DNA of 43,601 nucleotides, from contig NZ_SDKM01000038.1 of the NCBI RefSeq assembly GCF_004519545.1, forward strand, positions 1 through 43,601, read 5' to 3'. Origin of the DNA: Nocardioides guangzhouensis. GTDB taxonomy: Bacteria; Actinomycetota; Actinomycetes; Propionibacteriales; Nocardioidaceae. This document shows, one piece after another, positions 13,940 to 22,464 of the stretch. The notes below the pieces were generated by a model. The model was given only the letters and a program-made list of their open reading frames with translations, had not been told where the DNA came from and searched no databases. The position numbers and the translations under genes are program-made. Positions within the stretch are counted from its first letter, which is position 1; every line of letters begins with the position of its first letter.

Positions 13940-15571
13940 ATGGACTCCGACATCCGTGCATCGACGAACCAGGCTCCGCTCCTCGTGGGACACAACGTGG
14001 TCACCGGTGACGCTGCGCTGGTGGAGGCGGTCACCCGGCACGCCTCCGCCGACGTCGTGGGGGACCTCACGGCCCTGGGGGTGGAGGCGGGCAGCGCTGA
14101 GGCCCGGGAGCACGGCGTGCTGGCCAACCGGCACCACCCCGAGCTCACGCCGTACGACCGCTACGGGAACCGGATCGACGAGGTGGAGTTCCACCCGTCG
14201 TGGCACTGGCTGATGGAGCGCGCGGTCGGGCACGGGCTGCAGGCCGCGCCGTGGGAGTCGGACTCCCCGCACGCCCACGTGCGCCGGGCGGCCGGGTTCT
14301 TCGCGTGGTCGCAGACCGAGCCGGGTCACGGCTGCCCGATCTCGATGACGTACGCCGCGGTGCCGGCCCTGCGGGCCGACGACGCGCTCGCCAAGGAGTG
14401 GACGCCGCTGCTGGCGTCGACGACGTACGACCCCGGGCTGCGCACCCCGTCCACCAAGCGCGGCGCCCTGGCCGGCATGGGCATGACCGAGAAGCAGGGC
14501 GGCTCCGACGTCCGGGCCAACGTCACGCAGGCGCGGCCTGCCGGCGTCGACGGGGAGTACACCCTGCACGGCCACAAGTGGTTCACCTCGGCGCCGATGA
14601 ACGACCTGTTCCTGGTCCTCGCCCAGGCACCTGGTGGCGTGACCTGCTTCGTGGTCCCGCGGGTGCTCCCGAACGGCGACCGCAACCGGCTCGACGTGGT
14701 GCGGCTCAAGGACAAGCTCGGCAACCGCTCCAACGCCTCTTCCGAGCTGGAGCTGGACGGCACCTGGGCGCAGCGGCTCGGCGACGAGGGCCGCGGCGTG
14801 CGCACGATCCTCGAGATGGTCGCGGCCACCCGCCTCGACTGCGTGCTCGGGTCGGCCTCGCTGATGCGGCGGTCGCTCGCCGAGGCGTCGTGGCACGTCG
14901 CGCACCGCTCGGCGTTCGGCTCGCTGCTCGCCGACAAGCCGCTGATGCAGAACGTCGTCGCGGACCTCGCCGTGGAGTCCGAGGCGGCCACCGCGCTCGC
15001 GCTGCGCCTGGCCGCCGCGGTCGACCGGGCGGACGACCCGCACGAGGCGGCGCTGCGGCGGATCGCCCTGCCGCTGGCGAAGTTCTGGGTCTGCAAGCGC
15101 ACCCCGGCGATGGTCGCCGAGGCGCTGGAGTGCCTCGGCGGCAACGGGTACGTCGAGGAGTCCGGGCTCCCGCTGCTGTTCCGCGAGTCCCCGCTGAACT
15201 CGATCTGGGAGGGCTCGGGCAACGTCAACGCCCTCGACGTGCTGCGCGCCCTGGGCCGGGAGCCCGAGGTGCTGCAGGCCTGGATCACCGAGGTCGGGAA
15301 GGCCCGCGGTGCCGACCCGCGGCTGGATGCCGCGGTCGACACCACGCTGTCCCTGCTCGGTGACGCCTCTGCCCTCGAGGTGGGCGCACGCCGGCTGGCG
15401 GGGCAGATGGCGGCCTGCCTGCAGGGGTCGCTGCTGGTGCGGTACGCACCGCCCGAGGTGGCCGACGCGTACTGCGCCTCGCGCCTCGGCACGACGTACG
15501 GCGGGACGTTCGGGGCGCTGCCCGGCGCCGACTTCCGGTCCATCGTGGAGCGCACCACCCCGCAGGTCTGA
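13940..15571 (+). CDS. AidB-like acyl-CoA dehydrogenase family protein
   Basis: A 543-residue flavoprotein. MGMTEKQGGSDVRANVTQA (about 177-195) is the AidB form of the FAD-binding motif, followed by GHKWFTSAPMNDLFLVLAQA, GNRSNASSELELDGTWAQRL and the late LECLGGNGYVEESGLPLLFR ... LNSIWEGSGNVNALDVL, all typical of AidB/isovaleryl-CoA-dehydrogenase-type enzymes. The AidB insertion and about 540-residue length fit. E. coli AidB binds FAD and DNA in the alkylation response; many homologues have uncertain substrates, so this could be either a DNA-protection protein or a branched acyl-CoA dehydrogenase. It is followed 10 bases later by an alpha/beta hydrolase gene. Confidence 0.88.
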   Translation: MDSDIRASTNQAPLLVGHNVVTGDAALVEAVTRHASADVVGDLTALGVEAGSAEAREHGVLANRHHPELTPYDRYGNRIDEVEFHPSWHWLMERAVGHGLQAAPWESDSPHAHVRRAAGFFAWSQTEPGHGCPISMTYAAVPALRADDALAKEWTPLLASTTYDPGLRTPSTKRGALAGMGMTEKQGGSDVRANVTQARPAGVDGEYTLHGHKWFTSAPMNDLFLVLAQAPGGVTCFVVPRVLPNGDRNRLDVVRLKDKLGNRSNASSELELDGTWAQRLGDEGRGVRTILEMVAATRLDCVLGSASLMRRSLAEASWHVAHRSAFGSLLADKPLMQNVVADLAVESEAATALALRLAAAVDRADDPHEAALRRIALPLAKFWVCKRTPAMVAEALECLGGNGYVEESGLPLLFRESPLNSIWEGSGNVNALDVLRALGREPEVLQAWITEVGKARGADPRLDAAVDTTLSLLGDASALEVGARRLAGQMAACLQGSLLVRYAPPEVADAYCASRLGTTYGGTFGALPGADFRSIVERTTPQV

Positions 15572-15581
15572 GGGCTCCCCC

Positions 15582-16397
15582 GTGCTGACGGAGGAGCTGA
15601 CCTGGCGCGGCCGGACCGTCCGCTGGGGGCGCACGGGCACGGGACCGCCGGTGGTGTTCTGCCACGGCACCCCGTGGTCCTCCGCGCTCTGGCGGCCGTG
15701 CGCGGAGGCGCTCGCGCCGTCCGTCACAACGTACCTCTGGGACATGCCGGGCTACGGCCTGTCGTCCAAGGACCCGGAGCACCGGGTCTCCCTCGACGTC
15801 CAGGGCGAGCTGTTCGCGGACCTGCTCCGGCACTGGGACCTGCCGGACCCGCACGTGGTCGCCCACGACGTCGGCGGCGCGGTCGCCCTGCGCGCCCACC
15901 TGCTGCACGGCGCGGCGTACCGTTCGCTGGCGCTGGTCGACGTGGTGGCGCTGTCGCCGTGGGGCTCGGACTTCTTCCGACTGGTCCGCGAGAACGCCGA
16001 CGTCCTCGCCGCCCTTCCCGGAGCCGTCCACGAGGGCGCGCTGCGCGCCTACATCGCCGGCGCGAGCCACCGTGGCGTGCGACCCGAGGCCATGGACGAG
16101 CTGGTCGCGCCGTGGCTCGGCGCGAGCGGTCAGCCGGCGTTCTACCGCCAGGTCGCCCAGGCCGACGAGGCGCACACCGACGAGGTCGAGCCGCTCTACC
16201 CCACGATCGGGCTGCCGGTGCTGGTGGTCTGGGGCCGCGAGGACGCCTGGATCCCCGTCGACCGGGCGCACCGGCTGGCCGGGCTCGTCCCCGGCGCCCG
16301 CCTCGAGCTGGTCGACGGCGCCGGTCACCTGATCCAGCTCGACCGGCCCGAGGCGCTGGCAGCGGCGCTGACCCGGTGGCTCTCCCCCGGCTCCTGA
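15582..16397 (+). CDS. Alpha/beta hydrolase with Asp nucleophile (haloalkane dehalogenase/epoxide hydrolase type)
   Basis: A 271-residue enzyme from GTG 15582; the 10-base gap after the dehydrogenase suggests an operon. VVFCHGTPWSSALWRP (about 24-39) holds the HG oxyanion motif and an adjacent Trp. The nucleophile elbow reads VAHDVGGAVA with D96 in place of Ser, the hallmark of haloalkane dehalogenases, fluoroacetate dehalogenases and epoxide hydrolases. VVWGREDAWIPVDRA supplies the acid and DGAGHLIQLDRPEA the catalytic His. PGYGLSSK is the conserved turn after the second strand. The enzyme would hydrolyse a C-halogen bond or an epoxide via an alkyl-enzyme ester; which one cannot be told from motifs alone. 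Cytosolic. Confidence 0.82.
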   Translation: MLTEELTWRGRTVRWGRTGTGPPVVFCHGTPWSSALWRPCAEALAPSVTTYLWDMPGYGLSSKDPEHRVSLDVQGELFADLLRHWDLPDPHVVAHDVGGAVALRAHLLHGAAYRSLALVDVVALSPWGSDFFRLVRENADVLAALPGAVHEGALRAYIAGASHRGVRPEAMDELVAPWLGASGQPAFYRQVAQADEAHTDEVEPLYPTIGLPVLVVWGREDAWIPVDRAHRLAGLVPGARLELVDGAGHLIQLDRPEALAAALTRWLSPGS

Positions 16398-16435
16398 CCC
16401 GACCCGGCGCGAAGGCCGCCACGCCGATGGCTCCG

Positions 16436-16465
16436 TTGACCGAGATAGTAAGGTTGCCGTACCTT
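16436..16465 (+). promoter_or_regulatory. Promoter with an overlapping AAGGT/ACCTT dyad
   Basis: TTGACC (16436-16441) and TACCTT (16460-16465), 18 bases apart, fit a vegetative promoter about 34 bases before the ATG at 16499. AAGGT (16450-16454) and ACCTT (16461-16465) form an inverted repeat over the spacer and -10, faintly like an iron box but with only partial match and wrong spacing. Confidence 0.4.
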
Positions 16466-16498
16466 CTTGGGACCAGCCCTCCTCGCTCGGGAGCCGCC

Positions 16499-17674
16499 AT
16501 GTCCGACCCCACCACCGCCGACCGCCACGACCGCAGCGCGCTGGGGGCCGCGGACGTCACCAACGAGCGGCTGGCCGAGATCGCGGCGAGCTCCCTCGGT
16601 CTCCCGCCGGACGGCGTACGCCTGCTCGACTCGGTGGCCGAGGAGTTTCCCTACGACCTGCCGGCGATCACGACCGGCGGGCGCTGGTGGGTCAGCGGGC
16701 ACCTGGCTGTGAACGGTTCGGCGAACGGCGGCGCCCCGGCGCCGTTCCGGGTGTTCGTGAAGGTCGTCCAGAACTGGTCGCGGTCGCCGCTGTTCCAGTT
16801 CGTCCCGCCCGAGCACCGCGAGATGGCCGCCGCCGGGGTGCCCTGGCGCACCGAGCCGCTCGTCTACCGCTCCGACCTTCGCGACCGGCTGCCCGAGGGA
16901 CTGGCCATGCCGCGGGCGCTCGCCGTCGACGACCTCGACGAGTCCTCCAGCGCGATCTGGCTCGAGGAGGTGCCCGTGGTCGAGGTGACGTGGGACCACG
17001 ACCGCTACGCCCGGGCCGCGCGACTGCTGGGCCGGCTCGCCGCCAGCCCCGAGGTGGCGGTGCACCGCAACGTGGGCGAGTCCTCCTTCCACCTCCGCGT
17101 CTACCTCGACGGACGGTTGGCGATGCAGGTGATGCCGATGCTCCGGGACGAGGGGATCTGGCAGCACCCGCTGGTCGCGCACGCGTTCGACGACGAGCTC
17201 CGCGACCGGGTACGCGCCGCCGCCGACCTGGCGCCGGCGTACGTCGCCGAGCTCTCCGCTCTCCCGTACGCCACGGCCCACGGCGACGCCTGCCCCAACA
17301 ACCTGCTGGCCGGCGCCGACGACGGGTTCGTGCTCATCGACTACGGCTTCTGGGGTCCCAACCCGATCGGCTTCGACCTCGGCCAGCTCCTGGTCGGCGA
17401 CGTCCAGGTCGGTCGGCGCAGCTCGGCCGACCTGGCGGAGCTCGAGGACCTCTGCCTCGCGGAGTACGTCGAGGGCCTCCGGGCCGAGGGGTGCGACGTG
17501 CCGCTCGACGTCGTGCGCCGCGCCCACGCGCTGCACCTGCTGATCTTCACCGGGCTCTCGACGCTGCCGTTCGAGCACCTCGACCAGCCACCCACGCCGG
17601 AGCTGCACGCGCTGGCCCGCGAGCGGGCGGCGATCGCCCGGTTCAGCCTGGACCTGGTCGACGCGACCGACTGA
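16499..17674 (+). CDS. Phosphotransferase family (APH-fold) kinase-like protein
   Basis: A 391-residue cytosolic protein with the aminoglycoside-phosphotransferase fold: FRVFVKVVQNW (K88, ATP-binding Lys), ATAHGDACPNNLL with the catalytic loop H261-G-D263 and N268, and VLIDYGFWGPNPIGFDLGQL with D281 as the metal-binding Asp. All kinase residues are present. The substrate is unknown; such proteins phosphorylate sugars, aminoglycosides, homoserine or other small alcohols, and nothing here points to resistance. It has its own promoter upstream and reads convergently towards the lipoprotein gene, leaving 9 bases between the stops. Confidence 0.8.
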   Translation: MSDPTTADRHDRSALGAADVTNERLAEIAASSLGLPPDGVRLLDSVAEEFPYDLPAITTGGRWWVSGHLAVNGSANGGAPAPFRVFVKVVQNWSRSPLFQFVPPEHREMAAAGVPWRTEPLVYRSDLRDRLPEGLAMPRALAVDDLDESSSAIWLEEVPVVEVTWDHDRYARAARLLGRLAASPEVAVHRNVGESSFHLRVYLDGRLAMQVMPMLRDEGIWQHPLVAHAFDDELRDRVRAAADLAPAYVAELSALPYATAHGDACPNNLLAGADDGFVLIDYGFWGPNPIGFDLGQLLVGDVQVGRRSSADLAELEDLCLAEYVEGLRAEGCDVPLDVVRRAHALHLLIFTGLSTLPFEHLDQPPTPELHALARERAAIARFSLDLVDATD

Positions 17675-17683
17675 GCCGGTCCG

Positions 17684-18496
17684 CTACTTCGCGGCTGCGA
17701 CGCGCACGTTGTCGAACAGCACGTCGGCGCCCGCGCCCGCGGTCACCAGCCCGACGCCGTCCCCGACGTCCCAGGCCGCGTTCTTCCCGTTCTGTGCGTA
17801 GGTCGCGGAGACCACCTCGTCGCCGTTGACCTCCAGCGCGAGCTCGGCCGCGGGGTTCCCGTCGTCGCCGGTGCCCTCGCGGCAGGTCGCGGACAGGTGG
17901 TTCGACTGCCCCGCCTGCAGCGCGCCGCCCAGGTCCTGCTTCGCGATGTCCACGTAGTCGCCGGAGAACTCGCCCCAGAGCCCGATGTACGCCGACTGGT
18001 GGTCGACGTAGAGCAGGAACGCGGCCTCCGCCGCTCCGTCCTCGGTCGGACGGTTCCAGCAGGTGACGCCGTAGGCGCCGATGTCGGACATGTCCTCGGT
18101 CTCGGTGGTGTCGACGTCCACGCGGATGGCGTGGTCGGGCGCGATGTCGCCGACCACCAGCGGTGCGGGCGCGGCGTACGACGCGTTGGTGCGGGTGCCG
18201 ACCCGGAACGTGCCGCCGTCCGCGTCGTCGTACCGGGCGTAGTAGCCCTCGGTGTCGACGTCCTTCCAGCCGCTGTCCTTCGCCGAGAACGAGTCGGAGA
18301 ACGGGCCGGCCGGCTCCTCGCTGGGCGACTCGGAGGGCGTCGCCGACTCCGACGGGCTGGGGGTGGCGCCGGTGCCGGCGTCGGCCTCGGGCTTGCCGCC
18401 CTCGTCGTCTCCCCCACACGCGGCGGTGAGCGCGAGGACGCCGGCGAGGAGGACCGCGCCGAGTCCCGGTCGACGGAGCGGGGAGAGCGAACGCAT
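17684..18496 (-). CDS. Secreted lipoprotein of unknown function
   Basis: A 270-residue protein. A lipoprotein signal peptide (MRSLSPLRRPGLGAVLLAGV, lipobox LTAAC with the lipidated Cys at about 27) is followed by an acidic Ser/Pro/Glu linker (about 30-65), which suits tethering across the wall. The rest is a beta-rich domain: GPFSDSFSAKDSGWKDVD, then YARYDDADGGTFRVGTRTNA, and the end VGLVTAGAGADVLFDNVRVA. This is the pattern of concanavalin-like beta sandwiches seen in 3-keto-disaccharide-hydrolase-like and sugar-binding proteins, but no catalytic residues are evident. It is expected on the outer face of the membrane. Preceded by a strong terminator that isolates it from dctA. Confidence 0.78.
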   Translation of the reverse strand: MRSLSPLRRPGLGAVLLAGVLALTAACGGDDEGGKPEADAGTGATPSPSESATPSESPSEEPAGPFSDSFSAKDSGWKDVDTEGYYARYDDADGGTFRVGTRTNASYAAPAPLVVGDIAPDHAIRVDVDTTETEDMSDIGAYGVTCWNRPTEDGAAEAAFLLYVDHQSAYIGLWGEFSGDYVDIAKQDLGGALQAGQSNHLSATCREGTGDDGNPAAELALEVNGDEVVSATYAQNGKNAAWDVGDGVGLVTAGAGADVLFDNVRVAAAK

Positions 18497-18547
18497 GGAG
18501 ATCCTTGCCGGGAGTCTGGGGGTGCGGACGAGGCGTACGACGACGTA

Positions 18548-18585
18548 CGACGGTCCCGGCGGGCAGAGTGCCGCCGGGACCGTCG
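18548..18585 (-). terminator. Terminator downstream of dctA
   Basis: CGACGGTCCCGGCGG (18548-18562) pairs perfectly over 15 bp with CCGCCGGGACCGTCG (18571-18585) around an 8-base loop, 13 bases beyond the dctA stop. No T tract; typical of actinobacterial terminators. Confidence 0.75.
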
Positions 18586-18597
18586 AACCTAACAGGG

Positions 18598-20025
18598 TCA
18601 GCGTCGGGTGGGCTCGGGCACCCGGTGCTCGCTCGAGGACTGCTCGCTCGCGGGCAGCTCACCGGCCGCGAGCTCGTCGACCGGGCCGTCGCCGTGGTCG
18701 TCGATCATCGTTGTCTCGTCGAACGGGGCGTCGCCCGCGAGCACGGTGTCGAGCTGCGGCCGGTCGAGGCCACCGGTCCAGTGCGCCACCAGCACGGTCG
18801 CGACCGCGTTGCCGGAGAAGTTGGTCAACGCCCGGGCCTCGGACATGAACCGGTCGATGCCGACGATGAGACCGACGCCGTCCACCAGCTCCGGGCGGTG
18901 CGAGCTGAGGCCACCGGCCAGGGTGGCCATGCCGGCGCCGGTCACGCCGGCCGCGCCCTTGGAGGCGATCATCATGAACAGCAGCAGCGAGATCTGCTCG
19001 GCGATCGTCAGCGGGTCGCCCAGCGCCTCGGCGATGAACAGCGACGCCATCGTCAGGTAGATCGCGGTGCCGTCGAGGTTGAAGGAGTAGCCGGTCGGCA
19101 CCACGACGCCCGCGGTGGTCTTGTCGACGCCGGCGTGCTCCATCTTGGCGATGAGGCGCGGCAGCGCGGACTCCGAGGACGAGGTGGAGACGATCAGGAG
19201 GTACTCCCGTGCGAGGTACTTCAGCAGCGCGAAGATGTTCACGCCGGTGACGAACCTCAGCAGCCCGCCGAGCACCACGAACACGAACAGCGCGCAGGTC
19301 ACGTAGAAGCCGAACATCAGCACGGCCAGGCTCTTCAGCGCATCGACGCCGGTGGCGCCGACGACCGCGGCCATGGCGCCGAAGGCACCGACCGGGGCAG
19401 CCCACATGATCATCGCGAGCACCCGGAACACCAGGCGCTGCAGGTGGCCGATGCCCTTGAGGATCGGCTCGCCGCTGCGGCCCATCGCCTGCAGGGCGAA
19501 GCCGACCAGCAGCGCGACCAGCAGGGTCTGCAGCACCTCGCCGGAGGTGAGCGAGGAGAACATCGAGGTCGGGATGATCCCGAGCAGGAACTCGGTGGTG
19601 CTGCCGTGACCCTCGGCGGCCTGGGCGGCGCCGGCGGCGGCGACCTCCTCGTTCAGGCGCAGGCCGTCACCCGGGTGCAGGATGTTGCCGACGACGAGGC
19701 CGATGCCCAGCGCGAACGTCGACATGATGATGAAGTAGCCGAGGGCGAGCCCGCCGACCTTGCCGACGCGGGCGGCGCTGCGCACCGATCCGACGCCGAG
19801 CACGATCGTGCAGAAGATGACCGGCTGGATCATCATCTTGATCAGCGCGACGAACGCGTCGCCGAGCGGCTTGAGCTGGATCGCGAAGTCGGGCGCGACC
19901 AGTCCGACGGCGATGCCGAGGCCGACGGCGACGATGACCGCGATGTAGAGGTAGTGGGTGCGGTCCTTGCGGCGGGGCCTCGCGGGTTCGGGTACCGCGG
20001 GCCGTCCGGTGGTCGTGGTGCTCAT
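18598..20025 (-). CDS. dctA: C4-dicarboxylate:cation symporter (DAACS family)
   Basis: A 475-residue membrane transporter importing succinate, fumarate or malate with sodium ions or protons. Family motifs: MMIQPVIFCTIVLGVGSV after the first helices, the serine-rich re-entrant loop STSSSESALPRLIAKMEHAG, then VVVPTGYSFNLDGTAIYLTM (the substrate- and cation-binding TGYSFNxDGTxIY), and LLFMMIASKGAAGVTGAGMA (re-entrant loop 2). The ATG at 20025 has AGGAGG 6-7 bases upstream. The C-terminal tail is long, acidic and Ser-rich. It is divergent from the sensor kinase at 20189, a classic dctA/dcuS-like layout, and a CRP-like site sits in the shared region, so carbon-source control is expected. Confidence 0.92.
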   Translation of the reverse strand: MSTTTTGRPAVPEPARPRRKDRTHYLYIAVIVAVGLGIAVGLVAPDFAIQLKPLGDAFVALIKMMIQPVIFCTIVLGVGSVRSAARVGKVGGLALGYFIIMSTFALGIGLVVGNILHPGDGLRLNEEVAAAGAAQAAEGHGSTTEFLLGIIPTSMFSSLTSGEVLQTLLVALLVGFALQAMGRSGEPILKGIGHLQRLVFRVLAMIMWAAPVGAFGAMAAVVGATGVDALKSLAVLMFGFYVTCALFVFVVLGGLLRFVTGVNIFALLKYLAREYLLIVSTSSSESALPRLIAKMEHAGVDKTTAGVVVPTGYSFNLDGTAIYLTMASLFIAEALGDPLTIAEQISLLLFMMIASKGAAGVTGAGMATLAGGLSSHRPELVDGVGLIVGIDRFMSEARALTNFSGNAVATVLVAHWTGGLDRPQLDTVLAGDAPFDETTMIDDHGDGPVDELAAGELPASEQSSSEHRVPEPTRR

Positions 20026-20090
20026 GGGTCCTCCTGCCAGGTGGGCGTGGGCTCCCTCGCCCGGGGTCGTGCCCACATCGTCACCAGACA

Positions 20091-20106
20091 TGTGATCGGG
20101 GTCACT
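20091..20106. promoter_or_regulatory. CRP/GlxR-like operator between dctA and its two-component system
   Basis: TGTGATCGGGGTCACT has the half-sites TGTGA and TCAC(T) with 6-base spacing, differing from the CRP/GlxR consensus TGTGA-N6-TCACA at one outer base. It lies 66-81 bases upstream of dctA and 83-98 bases before the kinase gene. Confidence 0.6.
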
Positions 20107-20188
20107 GTTCTGTTCGTTGAGTTCACGGCCAGCTGGCCCGGCCCGCCGGTCCGGAGCCGTGCGTGGACCGGTGCGGCACAATGCGCCC

Positions 20189-21778
20189 ATGGTCAGGCGT
20201 CGTGAGCGCTCCGTCGCCCGGCAGGTGCTGGTGCTGCAGGTGCTGGTCGTGCTGGTCCTGGTGCTCGTCGGCCTCGGCCTGGCGGCGTACGACGCGCGGA
20301 GCGACGCGCGCGACAACGCCCGCGACCAGGCGCTCGCCGTGGCGCTGGCGGTGGCCGATTCCCCCGCCGTGCGCGAGGGGCTGGAGTCAGGCGACCCGAC
20401 CCGCACCCTCCAGCCGTACGCCGAGCAGGTCCGCGCCGACACCGACGTCGACTTCGTGGTGGTGATGGCGCTGGACCGGACCCGCTACACGCACCCGGAC
20501 CCGGCCCAGGTCGGCAGGCCGTTCATCGGCGACCTCGGCAGCGCGCCGCAGGGCACCCCGTTCACCCAGGAGTACGCCGGCACGCTGGGCCCCTCGATGC
20601 GCGCGGTGGTCCCGGTGCTCGACGGGAACCGGGTGGTTGCGCTGGTCTCGGTCGGGATCACGCTCGACCGGGTCGACGAGGAGCTGGCCGCCGCGCTGGT
20701 GCCGATCGCGATCAGCGCGGCCGCGGTGCTGGCGGTGGGCCTGGCGGGCGCCTGGCTGATCAGCCGGCGGCTGCGCCGCCAGACGCACGGCATGGGCGAG
20801 GCGGAGATCACCCGGATGTACGAGTACTACTCCGCGGTCCTGCACGCGGTGCGCGAGGGACTGTTCCTCCTCGACGACGAGGACCGGGTGCAGCTGGTGA
20901 ACGACGAGGCCCGCCGGCTGCTGCGCCTGCCCGACGACGTGGTCGGCCGCTCCATCCACGACCTCGGCCTCCCGCCGGGCCTGGTCGCCGCCGCGGTCGG
21001 CGACACCGCGGAGTCCGACGACGTCTACGTCACCGACGAGCACGTGCTGGTGGTCAGCGCCTCCCCCGCGTCCTGGGCCGGCCGCGACGTCGGCGCCGTG
21101 GTCACGCTGCGCGACCACACCGACCTCCAGGCGGTGACCGGCGAGCTCGACGTGGTCCGCGGGCTGACCGAGTCGCTGCGCTCGCAGAACCACGAAGCCG
21201 CGAACCGGCTGCACACGGTGGTCTCCCTGATCGAGATGGGCCGCCCCGAGGAGGCGGTCGACTTCGCCACCGAGGAGCTCCAGGTCGCGCAGCTGCTCAC
21301 CGACCGGGTGGTCGGCGCGGTCGACGACCCGGTGCTCGCGGCGCTGCTGCTGGGCAAGACCGCGGAGGCCGCCGAGCGTGGCATCGAGCTCACGGTCGAC
21401 GGCGCGATCACCGGACCGACGCCCGACGTCGAGGCGCGGGACCTGGTCACGGTGGCCGGCAACCTGATCGACAACGCCCTGGACGCGGTGACCGGGCGCC
21501 CGGACCGCCGGGTCGACGTCCGCATCGACGTCGGCGACGGCCGGTTCACGATCACCGTCGGCGACAGCGGGCCGGGCCTCGACGACGCGGACCGGGAGCG
21601 GGTGCTGGAGCGGGGGTGGTCGACCAAGGCAGCCTCCGACGACACCCCGGGACGCGGTCTCGGGCTGGCGCTGGTCGCGCAGGTCGCCCGGCGGCGCGGC
21701 GGCAGCGTGGCGATCGGGACCTCACCCCTCGGCGGCGCCGAGTTCACCGTCACCCTCGGGTCGGACGGGGCGTCGTGA
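20189..21778 (+). CDS. CitA/DcuS-type sensor histidine kinase
   Basis: A 529-residue membrane sensor. Helix 1 is at about 13-33, a periplasmic single-Cache/PASp domain at 34-165 has the citrate/C4-dicarboxylate sensor pattern (DVDFVVVMALDRTRYTHPDP, then GRPFIGDL, and VVPVLDGNRVVALVSVGITL), and helix 2 is at about 170-190. A cytosolic PAS domain follows (GLFLLDDEDRVQLVNDEARR), then the phosphorylation site LRSQNHEAANRLHTVVSLIE with H335. HATPase_c has NLIDNALDAV (N box) and GDSGPGLDDADR (G box). It probably senses extracellular dicarboxylates and activates dctA. CACAAT (20177-20182) is 6 bases before the ATG, suggesting a leaderless mRNA. Confidence 0.92.
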   Translation: MVRRRERSVARQVLVLQVLVVLVLVLVGLGLAAYDARSDARDNARDQALAVALAVADSPAVREGLESGDPTRTLQPYAEQVRADTDVDFVVVMALDRTRYTHPDPAQVGRPFIGDLGSAPQGTPFTQEYAGTLGPSMRAVVPVLDGNRVVALVSVGITLDRVDEELAAALVPIAISAAAVLAVGLAGAWLISRRLRRQTHGMGEAEITRMYEYYSAVLHAVREGLFLLDDEDRVQLVNDEARRLLRLPDDVVGRSIHDLGLPPGLVAAAVGDTAESDDVYVTDEHVLVVSASPASWAGRDVGAVVTLRDHTDLQAVTGELDVVRGLTESLRSQNHEAANRLHTVVSLIEMGRPEEAVDFATEELQVAQLLTDRVVGAVDDPVLAALLLGKTAEAAERGIELTVDGAITGPTPDVEARDLVTVAGNLIDNALDAVTGRPDRRVDVRIDVGDGRFTITVGDSGPGLDDADRERVLERGWSTKAASDDTPGRGLGLALVAQVARRRGGSVAIGTSPLGGAEFTVTLGSDGAS

Positions 21779-22464
21779 CCGTCCGGGTGCTCGTCGTCGA
21801 GGACGAGGCGACCGCGGCGGAGGCCCACGCGGCGTACGTCGAGCGGGTCGCGGGCTTCGAGGTCGCCGGGGTCGCACGGTCGGCCGCGGACGCGGTCCGC
21901 CACCTCAACCAGGACCGCCACGTCGACCTGATCCTGCTCGACATGCACCTGCCCGACGGGCACGGGCTCGGCCTGCTCCAGAAGCTCCGTGCGGCCGGCC
22001 ACCTCTGCGACGTGATCGCGGTGACCTCCGCCCGCGACGCCGACGTGGTGCGGCACGCGGTCGCCCAGGGCGTGGTGCTCTACCTGCTCAAGCCGTTCAC
22101 GTTCCCGACGTTCCGCACCAAGCTCGAGCAGTACGCCGCGTACCGCGACCGGCTCGCCGCCACCGCCGACGACGTGGTGCAGGACGAGGTGGACCGGCTC
22201 TTCGGGGCCCTGCGCACCGGGGGCGGCGAGCTGCCGAAGGGCATGAGCGCCGAGTCGCTGCGCCAGGTCACCGGCGCCCTGCGCGAGGCCGACCGCGGGC
22301 TCTCGGCCACCGAGGTCGGCGAGGCGATCGGTGCGTCCCGGGTCACCGCCCGGCGCTACCTCGAGCACCTCGCGGAGGAGGGCCTGGTCCAGCGGGCACC
22401 GCGGTACGGCGGCAGCGGCCGCCCCGAGGTGGAGTACCGCTGGCGCCACTCCCCCGCCGGCTAG
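21775..22464 (+). CDS. CitB/DcuR-type response regulator
   Basis: A 229-residue regulator starting at GTG 21775, overlapping the kinase stop (GTGA). The receiver domain has the acidic pocket VVEDE, the phosphoacceptor D56 in LILLDMHLPDG, and the switch Lys in YLLKPF. The C-terminal domain is a helix-turn-helix of the CitB/DctR type (GLSATEVGEAIGASRVTARR, then YLEHLAEEGLVQR). Together with the upstream kinase it should control C4-dicarboxylate or citrate uptake, with the adjacent dctA as the obvious target. Its stop codon overlaps the convergent glgC stop. Confidence 0.92.
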   Translation: MTVRVLVVEDEATAAEAHAAYVERVAGFEVAGVARSAADAVRHLNQDRHVDLILLDMHLPDGHGLGLLQKLRAAGHLCDVIAVTSARDADVVRHAVAQGVVLYLLKPFTFPTFRTKLEQYAAYRDRLAATADDVVQDEVDRLFGALRTGGGELPKGMSAESLRQVTGALREADRGLSATEVGEAIGASRVTARRYLEHLAEEGLVQRAPRYGGSGRPEVEYRWRHSPAG

